DNA from: Acidobacteriota bacterium
GTDB taxonomy: Bacteria; Acidobacteriota; Polarisedimenticolia; JAPUIV01
Direction: 5' to 3'
Assembly (NCBI GenBank): GCA_027296665.1
Contig: JAPUIV010000093.1
Location: 1 to 5,330, forward strand
DNA: 5,330 nucleotides
Notes under the pieces: model-generated
What the model was told of the DNA's origin: nothing
The model's database searches: none
The model's input: only the letters and a program-made list of their open reading frames with translations
Shown: positions 1-5,330 of the stretch, piece after piece
Numbering within the stretch: position 1 is the stretch's first letter
How the letters are laid out: each line of letters starts with the position of its first letter
Position numbers and translations under genes: made by a program

Positions 1-476
1 ACGACATGGTCGGCCTGGGTGCCATAACGGAACGAGGCCACACCGACCCCCGCGCTCGACAGGGTTCCCCCGACGGTGACCGAAAGGTTGTTCGTGAGTA
101 CCGGAGGAACTACCTGGCGTTCCCACGCCTGGAGCATTACGTCCCGCCAGATAGCTCCCCCTTCCACCTCAATTGTCAATCGATCGGCGGCGACCGGGCT
201 GATGGCACCCATAGATTTCATATCGATGAGGATCCCGCCCTCGTTGATGGCTACCTGGCTCTGGGAGTGGGCCGCCCCCCGGGTGGAAACCCGGATCCCT
301 TCCTCCCTGGCGAAACGGAGGATCTCGGCGACATCCTGCGTGCCGGCGGGCAGGACCACGGCGGCCGGTTCCCAGTGGAAGATCCGTCCAAAATTGGTGC
401 GGTGTTCGTCCAGGAGGAGATCGTTCGAGATCACCCGCCCCCGGATCCGTTTGCGGATTGCTTCTGCGATCGACAC
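1..476 (-). CDS. FAD-linked oxidoreductase, cytokinin dehydrogenase-like, N-terminal part (3' end beyond window)
   Basis: The 158 complete codons visible encode the start of an FAD-binding PCMH-type (VAO/GlcD superfamily) oxidoreductase. Its closest recognisable likeness is plant cytokinin dehydrogenase. FG...PAAVVLPAGTQDV (residues 29-49) matches the FGN...PAAVLYPSS region. RGAAHSQSQ (66-74) matches RGRGHSLMGQ, with His70 at the place of the covalent FAD histidine (His105 of maize CKX1). EGGAIWRDVM (105-114) and VGGTLSSAG (135-143), followed by FRYGTQADHV, match the FAD pyrophosphate region. Asn129 falls where maize CKX1 has catalytic Asp169, so cytokinin oxidation should not be assumed. There is no signal peptide, unlike most plant enzymes, so the protein is probably cytosolic. 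The likely start is GTG 474-476, the first start codon after the ahcY stop in the same frame. Its AAGGAA site (491-496) is 14 bases away, which is long, so GTG 432-434 is an alternative. Translation may be coupled to ahcY. The substrate is unknown; the substrate-binding domain lies outside the window. Confidence 0.85.
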   Translation of the reverse strand, partial: MSIAEAIRKRIRGRVISNDLLLDEHRTNFGRIFHWEPAAVVLPAGTQDVAEILRFAREEGIRVSTRGAAHSQSQVAINEGGILIDMKSMGAISPVAADRLTIEVEGGAIWRDVMLQAWERQVVPPVLTNNLSVTVGGTLSSAGVGVASFRYGTQADHV

Positions 477-485
477 CCGGTTTTC

Positions 486-1751
486 TCAAGTTCCTTCGGA
501 CCAGGTCTTGAGGTATTTTTCCTGCGCATCGGTCATGGTGTCGATCTCGATCCCCAGGCTTTTAAGCTTCAACAGGGCGATCTTTCGATCGAGTTCCACG
601 GGAACCGGGTGCACATCATTTTCCATGGTCCGGGCATGTTTCCATAAATATTCCGCTGAAAGAGCCTGGTTGGCGAAACTCATATCCATGACCGAGGCGG
701 GGTGTCCCTCGGCCGCGGTCAGGTTGATCAACCGTCCTTCACCCAGGAGCAGGAGCCGCCGGTCATCACGAAGGTGATACTCCTCCATATGGTCCCGGAT
801 GGTCCGTTTCTCCTTGGCCAAACTCTCCAGGGCGGGGATATCGATCTCGACGTTGAAGTGGCCGGAGTTGGCGATGATCGCGCCATCCTTCATTTTCTGG
901 AAATGCACTTCTCTCAGAACGTGTTTGTTGCCGGTGACGGTCACGAAGAAATCCCCGATTCCGGCAGCCTCCGCAAGGGACATCACCCGGAAACCGTCCA
1001 TGTGGGCCTCCAACGCTTTGACGGCATCGACTTCGGTGACAATCACGTGGGCTCCCATACCCCTGGCCCGATCGGCGATTCCCCGGCCGCACCATCCGTA
1101 GCCGGTGACAACGAAAATGGATCCTGCCAGGAGTTTATTGGTGGCGCGGATGATCCCGTCGAGCGTGCTCTGCCCCGTCCCGTACCGGTTGTCGAACAGG
1201 TGTTTGGTGAGCGCGTCGTTTACCGAGATCACCGGAAACTTGAGAACTTTCTCCCGCGCCATCTGTTTGAGCCGGATCACACCAGTGGTGGTCTCCTCCG
1301 TTCCTCCGACCATCCCCTCGAGGAGTTCCCGGTTTTTGGAATGGAGGGAGGAGACAAGGTCGGCCCCGTCATCCATCGTGATCTGCGGATTCGATTCGAG
1401 AGCGGATTGGATGTGGCGGTAATACCCATCGGTATCAATACCGTGGATCGCGAAGACGGAGATGCCTGAATCATGCACCAGGGAAGCGGCCACGTCATCC
1501 TGAGTGCTCAAGGGGTTGGATGCGCACAGCACGACCTTGGCCCCGCCCGATTTCAAGGTTATGGCAAGGTTTGCGGTTTCGGTGGTCACGTGGAGGCATC
1601 CGGCGATCCTCACTCCCTGCAGGGGCTGTTCCTTGTGAAATCTTTGGCGGATGGTGCGCAGGACTCCCATGCTGCGTTCGGCCCAGGCGATCCTCTTGCT
1701 CCCCTTTTCCGCCAGGGCGGGATCGGCGATGTCGTGCTTTATCTCGGTCAT
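486..1751 (-). CDS. ahcY: S-adenosylhomocysteine hydrolase (adenosylhomocysteinase), short type
   Basis: This NAD-dependent enzyme reversibly splits SAH into adenosine and homocysteine, relieving product inhibition of methyltransferases. The product is 421 residues. Residues matching the human active site are present: His54 in GCLHVTTETA, Asp127/Asp128 in TMDDGADL, Glu152 in GGTEETTTG, Lys183 and Asp187 in ALTKHLFDN, His298 in NSGHFNVEID and His350 in AAEGHPASVMDMSF. NPLSTQDDVA (79-88) is the substrate-domain signature. The Rossmann nucleotide site is GYGWCGRG (217-224), followed by VIVTEVD. The protein ends in YLKTWSEGT, without the Lys/Tyr tail (KPDxYRY) that reaches the neighbouring subunit's NAD in eukaryotic and many proteobacterial enzymes. 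It also lacks the extra internal segment of longer bacterial forms, so it is the short archaeal/Thermotoga-like type. Some archaeal relatives prefer S-inosylhomocysteine; the sequence does not tell which substrate is used here. It lies 20 bases after metK and 9 bases before the oxidoreductase. Confidence 0.96.
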   Translation of the reverse strand: MTEIKHDIADPALAEKGSKRIAWAERSMGVLRTIRQRFHKEQPLQGVRIAGCLHVTTETANLAITLKSGGAKVVLCASNPLSTQDDVAASLVHDSGISVFAIHGIDTDGYYRHIQSALESNPQITMDDGADLVSSLHSKNRELLEGMVGGTEETTTGVIRLKQMAREKVLKFPVISVNDALTKHLFDNRYGTGQSTLDGIIRATNKLLAGSIFVVTGYGWCGRGIADRARGMGAHVIVTEVDAVKALEAHMDGFRVMSLAEAAGIGDFFVTVTGNKHVLREVHFQKMKDGAIIANSGHFNVEIDIPALESLAKEKRTIRDHMEEYHLRDDRRLLLLGEGRLINLTAAEGHPASVMDMSFANQALSAEYLWKHARTMENDVHPVPVELDRKIALLKLKSLGIEIDTMTDAQEKYLKTWSEGT

Positions 1752-1756
1752 CGAAT

Positions 1757-1761
1757 CCTCC
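1757..1761 (-). promoter_or_regulatory. Ribosome binding site of ahcY (GGAGG)
   Basis: A perfect GGAGG lies five bases before the ATG at 1749-1751, inside the 20-base metK-ahcY gap. It rules out the in-frame TTG at 1761-1763 as the start, since that codon overlaps the site itself. The gap is too short for a promoter or riboswitch. Confidence 0.8.
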
Positions 1762-1771
1762 AATGTCGGTT

Positions 1772-2923
1772 CTAGATCTCTGCGGCCTTCCGCAAATTCT
1801 CAGCCTGATCGGTTCGTTCCCAGGTGAAATCGGGTTCGGTGCGCCCAAAATGGCCGTATGCGGAGGTCTGAGTGTAGATGGGCCGGCGGAGATCAAGCTT
1901 CTGGATGATCTCCTTGGGCGTCATTCCAAAATGTTTTCGGATCAGTTGCTCAATCCGCCTCTCCGGTATCCGGCCAGTCCCGAAGGTATCGACACTGACG
2001 GAAACCGGTTCGGCAACCCCGATTGCATAGGCAAGCTGAACTTCGGCACACTCCGCGATCCCGGAGGCAACGAGATTTTTGGCAATGTAACGCGCCATAT
2101 AGGACGCCGAGCGGTCTACCTTTGTTGGATCTTTGCCGGAAAAGCTGCCGCCCCCATGGTGGCCCCGGCCGCCATAGGTATCGACGATGATCTTCCGGCC
2201 TGAGAGCCCCGTATCGGCCTGGGGGCCGCCGTGCACGAAGCGCCCGGTCGGGTTGATGTGAAACACCGTTCCCTGGTGGAGCAAGGAGGCGGGAATCGTC
2301 GGAATAATCACTTCCTTCTTGATATCCTTGCGGAGTTGCTCCATCGATACCGCGGCATCGTGGTGGCTGGAAATGACCACGGCGTCGACACGGACCGGTT
2401 TGCCACCATCGTACAGAACGGTTACCTGGCTCTTCCCATCCGGTTTCAGGTATTCAAGGATTCCCTGGCGCCGGACATCGGTCAACCGGCGTGCGAGTTT
2501 ATGGGCCAGGTGGATCGGCATCGGCATCAACTCCTCGGTTTCGCGGCAGGCGAAACCGAACATGAGGCCCTGGTCCCCCGCCCCGCCGGTATCGACCCCC
2601 TTGGCAATGTCCGGGGATTGCGAGTCTATGCTCGAAAGGACGGCGCAGGTCTCAGAATTGAATCCGGTGGCGGTGGCGGCGTAACCCACATCCCGGACCG
2701 TTTTCCGGGCAACCTTTTGGAAGTCGACGAAGGCGGAAGTGGTGATCTCACCCGATATCATGACAAGGCCGGTGGTGACCAGAGCCTCGCAGGCGACCCG
2801 GGCAAGAGAGTCTTTCTCCAGAACGGCATCCAGGATCGAGTCGCTGATCCGATCGGCCAATTTATCGGGATGCCCCTCTGTAACTGATTCAGAGGTAAAA
2901 AGATATCTCTCCCTGTTGTTCAT
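1772..2923 (-). CDS. metK: S-adenosylmethionine synthetase (methionine adenosyltransferase)
   Basis: This cytosolic enzyme makes SAM from methionine and ATP with release of phosphate and pyrophosphate. The product is 383 residues, almost the same as E. coli MetK (384). The N-terminal FTSESVTEGHPDKLAD block (residues 9-24) includes the His18 and Asp20 region that binds ATP and Mg2+. Family signature 1, GAGDQGLMFGFA, is at residues 114-125. The NPTGRFV block follows at 224-230, with Asp237 in GGPQADTG aligned to the methionine-binding Asp of E. coli. Signature 2, GGGSFSGKD, is at 257-265 and KVDRSASY follows. The C-terminus has the usual AYGHFGR block (355-361). Small departures, such as Ala where Gly usually precedes Asp237 and RGHH before signature 2, look like lineage variation and not loss of function. 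The ATG at 2923 is chosen for its ribosome binding site. ahcY follows after 20 bases, so SAM production and SAH removal are probably co-transcribed. Confidence 0.97.
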   Translation of the reverse strand: MNNRERYLFTSESVTEGHPDKLADRISDSILDAVLEKDSLARVACEALVTTGLVMISGEITTSAFVDFQKVARKTVRDVGYAATATGFNSETCAVLSSIDSQSPDIAKGVDTGGAGDQGLMFGFACRETEELMPMPIHLAHKLARRLTDVRRQGILEYLKPDGKSQVTVLYDGGKPVRVDAVVISSHHDAAVSMEQLRKDIKKEVIIPTIPASLLHQGTVFHINPTGRFVHGGPQADTGLSGRKIIVDTYGGRGHHGGGSFSGKDPTKVDRSASYMARYIAKNLVASGIAECAEVQLAYAIGVAEPVSVSVDTFGTGRIPERRIEQLIRKHFGMTPKEIIQKLDLRRPIYTQTSAYGHFGRTEPDFTWERTDQAENLRKAAEI

Positions 2924-2925
2924 TT

Positions 2926-2936
2926 CCCCTCCCCCC
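2926..2936 (-). promoter_or_regulatory. G-rich ribosome binding site of metK
   Basis: The sequence GGGGGGAGGGG contains GGAGG at 2928-2932, four bases before the ATG at 2921-2923. It decides the metK start: an upstream in-frame ATG at 2942-2944 would translate this site itself as Lys-Gly-Gly-Gly-Glu, has no comparable site of its own, and would add seven residues not expected in the family. Confidence 0.75.
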
Positions 2937-2979
2937 TTCGGCATGGGTATCAGAGGTCTGCGGGCAAAGAAAAAAAGGC

Positions 2980-3008
2980 AGTTTATGGTACCACGAGACC
3001 CATGTCAA
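2980..3008 (-). promoter_or_regulatory. Predicted sigma-70-type promoter of metK
   Basis: The minus strand has a perfect -35 hexamer TTGACA (3003-3008), a spacer of exactly 17 bases, and a -10 hexamer TAAACT (2980-2985) that matches TATAAT at four of six positions, including the first, second and last bases. Transcription would start near 2973, inside a run of seven T (2970-2976), giving a leader of about 50 bases before metK. The spacer holds an 8-base palindrome, TGGTACCA (2986-2993), next to the -10 box; this may be chance. The call is from sequence match and position only. Confidence 0.6.
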
Positions 3009-3045
3009 TGAGAACCGCCCGAAGTTCCGCCGCCCGGCAAGGGGT

Positions 3046-5330
3046 TCACAGCGGCCGTAAATGAAAACGTATCGCTCCCTTGCCGAGAACCTTCTCGATG
3101 GCAAGGGCGAGATTCCGGCTGGGCAGTACCTGATGTGCGGGGCCGGCCTTCACCCGCATCCGGTACTGTGCCGGATGTTGAAGATCGAAGTAGATCGGGC
3201 AATGACCCGGATACTGGGCGAAAATACGGTCCAGGCTGCGTAGAACATCGACCTCCAGGCCGGTTGTGGTGATGCGGATCGTGACCGATTCGGTCCTTTT
3301 TTCCTCCGCTCCCGCCAACCTGGCAATTCCTTCGGCCAGAATCCTCCGTCCTTCGCTTCCCTCCTCCACTTTCCCCTCAACCAGGATCGGTTCCTCCCCC
3401 TCCAGAATCGATCTGAAGTTCCGGTAGACGTTCGGAAAAACGATCACCTCGGCGCTGCCATCCAGGTCCTCCAGCTGAAAGACCGCCATCATATCTCCCC
3501 GTTTCGTCTTCCGTTTGCGCAAATCCCCGGCCATGCCGGCCACGACGATTTTGCGCGAGGGATCGGCGTTTGCCAGTTGGGGAAGGGTGTGGGTGGTCAG
3601 CTGCCGGATCACTTCCCGGCATTCCTCCAGGGGATGGCCGGTAAGGTAGAAACCCAAGGCTTCTTTTTCATGGGAGAGGAGTTCGCCCAGATCCCAGGGC
3701 TCACCAGGGTCAAGGGAGATCGACGGCGGCTCCGTCTCCGTTCCGGCGGAGAGATCGAACAGGCCGGATTGTCCCGATTCACGAGCTTCCTGGTGCTTCT
3801 GGCCGATCTCAATATACCGGTTGATGGTCCGGAACAATCCGGCACGGTCGGACTCCAGTTCATCGCACGCACCCGATTTGATCAATGACTCCAGCACCCT
3901 TCGGTTCACCAGCCGGAGATCGACCTCCTGGCAGAGATGGCCCAGATCGCGGAACCGCCCCACCCTTTTCCGGGCCTCCAGGATCGAACGGATCGCCCCT
4001 TCCCCGACGTTCTTGATGGCGTTGAGACCGAACCGGATCCGGTTGCCGTCCTCGGTGAAATCGTGGCCGCTGCGGTGAAGGTCCGGGGGCAGGATGGGAA
4101 TCTCCATCTCGCGGCATTCACGGATATATTTGCCGACGTTATCGGTATTCTCCTTCTCACTGGTGAGCAATCCCGCCATGAAGGAGATGGGATGGTGCGC
4201 CTTAAGGTAGCCGGTCCGGTAGGCGATGAGGGCATAAGCCGTGCTGTGGGATTTGTTGAATCCGTATTCGGCGAAATGGGCCATCAGGTCAAAGATCTTG
4301 CGGGCTTCGGGCTCCGGGATACGATTCCCCTTGGCGCCCTGCAGAAACTTGACCTTCTGCGCCGCCATCACTTCCCGCTTTTTCTTTCCCATCGCCCGGC
4401 GGAGAATATCGGCCTCTCCCAGGGTGAAGCCGGCCAGCTGACTGGCGATTCGCATCACCTGTTCCTGGTACACAATCACCCCGTGCGTATCTCGAAGTAT
4501 CTCCTCCATCCGGGCGGGGAGTTTTTTCCCCTTCTGTTTCTGGCCGTGCCGCCGCCGGATGAAATCGTCGATCATGCCGCTCTTGATCGGCCCCGGGCGG
4601 TAGAGGGCATTCAGGGCGATGAGGTCTTCGAAACGATCGGGGCGAAGCTTTCGCAGAATATCCTTCATTCCCCTGGACTCGAACTGAAAGACGCCGCCGG
4701 TTTCGGCGCGTTCGAATAACTGGAATGTTTTCCGGTCGTCCAGGGGGAGCGTATCCAGATCGATCGGCGCATGCCCGCCGAGTTCGATCCGGCGCAGGAC
4801 GTCGTCAATCAAGGTCAAGGTCTTGAGGCCGAGGAAATCCATCTTCAGAAGACCGATCGATTCGAGCTCGTTCATCGCGTACTGGGTCAGAACCACGCCG
4901 TCCTTTCCCCGGTACAGGGGGGTGAATTCCACCAGGGGGCGCGGGGAAATCACCACCCCGGCGGCATGGGTTGAGGCGTGCCGCGTAAGACCCTCGAGGC
5001 GTTTTGCCACCTCGATCAGTTTCCCGATCCGCTCATCATCTTCCACCGCCCGTCGAAGTTGCGGTACCGATTTCAAGGCTCCTTCCACTGTGGCGTCGAG
5101 TTCATTCGGGATCAACCGGGCGATCCGATCGACCTCGGCATAGGGGATATCGAGACCCCTTCCCACATCGCGGATGACCGCCTTGGCGGCCATCCTTCCA
5201 AAGGTGATGATCTGGGCGACATTTTCCCGGCCGTATTTTTCGGTCACGTATTCGATCACGCGCCCCCGTCCCTTGATGCAAAAATCGATGTCAATATCCG
5301 GGAGGGTCACCCGTTCAGGATTCAGAAACC
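3046..5330 (-). CDS. dnaE: DNA polymerase III alpha subunit, C-terminal part (5' end beyond window)
   Basis: This is the catalytic subunit of the replicative polymerase. The window holds 760 codons, starting six residues before the palm motif PDIDIDFC, which supplies two catalytic aspartates near 5284-5298. The third is in KMDFLGLKTL (Asp codon 4837-4839). Further family blocks follow in order: a thumb/palm THAAGVVIS block, GGVFQFES, NALYRPGP, VIVYQEQVM, the fingers block EYGFNKSHSTAYA, a helix-hairpin-helix around FGLNAIKNVGEGA (about 4030-3970), a QSGLF clamp-binding-like peptide, and an OB-fold from about 3550 to 3350. About 760 residues after the palm motif is what E. coli DnaE (1160 residues) has, so the C-terminus is complete and the missing part is the PHP domain and start of the palm. 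A GTG at 5308-5310 is internal (a valine) and not the start. There is no intein at the palm motif and no frameshift. It lies 122 bases upstream of metK in the same direction. Confidence 0.97.
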   Translation of the reverse strand, partial: FLNPERVTLPDIDIDFCIKGRGRVIEYVTEKYGRENVAQIITFGRMAAKAVIRDVGRGLDIPYAEVDRIARLIPNELDATVEGALKSVPQLRRAVEDDERIGKLIEVAKRLEGLTRHASTHAAGVVISPRPLVEFTPLYRGKDGVVLTQYAMNELESIGLLKMDFLGLKTLTLIDDVLRRIELGGHAPIDLDTLPLDDRKTFQLFERAETGGVFQFESRGMKDILRKLRPDRFEDLIALNALYRPGPIKSGMIDDFIRRRHGQKQKGKKLPARMEEILRDTHGVIVYQEQVMRIASQLAGFTLGEADILRRAMGKKKREVMAAQKVKFLQGAKGNRIPEPEARKIFDLMAHFAEYGFNKSHSTAYALIAYRTGYLKAHHPISFMAGLLTSEKENTDNVGKYIRECREMEIPILPPDLHRSGHDFTEDGNRIRFGLNAIKNVGEGAIRSILEARKRVGRFRDLGHLCQEVDLRLVNRRVLESLIKSGACDELESDRAGLFRTINRYIEIGQKHQEARESGQSGLFDLSAGTETEPPSISLDPGEPWDLGELLSHEKEALGFYLTGHPLEECREVIRQLTTHTLPQLANADPSRKIVVAGMAGDLRKRKTKRGDMMAVFQLEDLDGSAEVIVFPNVYRNFRSILEGEEPILVEGKVEEGSEGRRILAEGIARLAGAEEKRTESVTIRITTTGLEVDVLRSLDRIFAQYPGHCPIYFDLQHPAQYRMRVKAGPAHQVLPSRNLALAIEKVLGKGAIRFHLRPL
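3757..3771 (-). other. Putative internal beta-clamp binding peptide of DnaE (QSGLF)
   Basis: The codons read Gln-Ser-Gly-Leu-Phe, which fits the QxxLF form of bacterial sliding-clamp binding motifs. It lies between the helix-hairpin-helix region and the OB-fold, in a charged, probably flexible linker (QEARES before it, acidic and Pro-rich sequence after it). The internal clamp motif of E. coli DnaE (residues about 920-924) is in the equivalent place. Assignment rests on motif and position only. Confidence 0.65.

Larger units (their letters stand above)
2924..3045. other. dnaE-metK intergenic region
   Basis: This 122-base gap is the only sizeable non-coding stretch in the window. On the minus strand it holds, in order, about 35 GC-rich bases after the dnaE stop, a promoter candidate, a run of seven T, roughly 30 bases of leader, and a very G-rich ribosome binding site. 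I see no clear hairpin followed by a T run that would end the dnaE transcript. The leader after the predicted start is only about 50 bases, too short for a SAM-I riboswitch. Confidence 0.8.

Noticed and set aside
6..777. Two long plus-strand open frames opposite the oxidoreductase and the end of ahcY
   Set aside because: Their translations show no family motif and are rich in Pro, Arg and Ser, as expected of GC-rich antisense. The minus strand codes recognisable proteins throughout.
702..1469. Plus-strand open frame of 255 codons opposite ahcY
   Set aside because: It lies wholly inside ahcY, whose active-site residues are intact, and shows no recognisable domain or ribosome binding site.
1752..1771. 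SAH riboswitch before ahcY
   Set aside because: The metK-ahcY gap is only 20 bases and is taken up by the ribosome binding site.
2231..2887. Plus-strand open frame of 218 codons opposite metK
   Set aside because: It is a shadow of the well-conserved metK and has no motif of its own.
2970..2976. Run of seven T after dnaE as an intrinsic terminator
   Set aside because: No GC-rich hairpin lies just before it; the only nearby symmetry is the loopless 8-base palindrome TGGTACCA.
2924..2980. SAM riboswitch (SAM-I, SAM-II or SMK-like) in the metK leader
   Set aside because: The leader after the predicted start is about 50 bases, and I could not find the paired helices or core sequences of these classes. 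A covariance-model search would be decisive.
3937..4719. Plus-strand open frame of 260 codons opposite dnaE
   Set aside because: It lies inside the polymerase core coding region, and its sequence is the antisense of conserved DnaE motifs.
5270..5330. Intein at the DnaE palm motif
   Set aside because: The coding sequence runs unbroken through PDIDIDFC into the rest of the polymerase.
1..5330. Many GATC and CGATC tetramers across the window
   Set aside because: They follow from frequent GAT and ATC codons in GC-rich genes. They show no clustering or regular spacing that would suggest an origin or a repeat.

Overview
This window comes from a GC-rich bacterial chromosome (about 58-60% GC by eye). 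It carries four genes, all on the minus strand. Read in transcription order from the right edge they are: the C-terminal two thirds of the replicative DNA polymerase III alpha subunit (dnaE, cut by the right edge), S-adenosylmethionine synthetase (metK, complete), S-adenosylhomocysteine hydrolase (ahcY, complete), and the first 158 codons of an FAD-linked oxidoreductase that resembles cytokinin dehydrogenases (cut by the left edge). The genes are tightly packed and show no frameshift, insertion sequence, repeat array or RNA gene. AhcY is the short type found in archaea and many deep-branching bacteria, and DnaE is an ordinary DnaE1. This fits an uncultivated or environmental bacterium of a lineage such as Desulfobacterota, Nitrospirota, NC10 or Acidobacteriota, but the sequence alone does not settle the phylum.

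Layout: 5330-3046 dnaE; 3045-2924 a 122-base gap with a good sigma-70-type promoter candidate facing metK; 2923-1772 metK; a 20-base gap with a strong Shine-Dalgarno site; 1751-486 ahcY; a 9-base gap; 476-1 the oxidoreductase. The last three genes look like one operon.

How the genes work together: MetK makes SAM from methionine and ATP, methyltransferases convert SAM to S-adenosylhomocysteine (SAH), and AhcY removes SAH as adenosine and homocysteine. This is the core of the activated methyl cycle. DnaE is a replication gene that appears to be an upstream neighbour only, because metK has its own promoter candidate.

The least ordinary element is the last gene. It has the covalent-FAD histidine and the VGGTLS(N/S)AG region of plant cytokinin dehydrogenases. 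At the position of the catalytic aspartate (Asp169 of maize CKX1) it appears to have asparagine, so its substrate is probably different and is unknown. Its place directly behind ahcY, in the same reading frame after a single stop codon, is the best lead in an otherwise housekeeping region. I found no evidence of a wholly new system.
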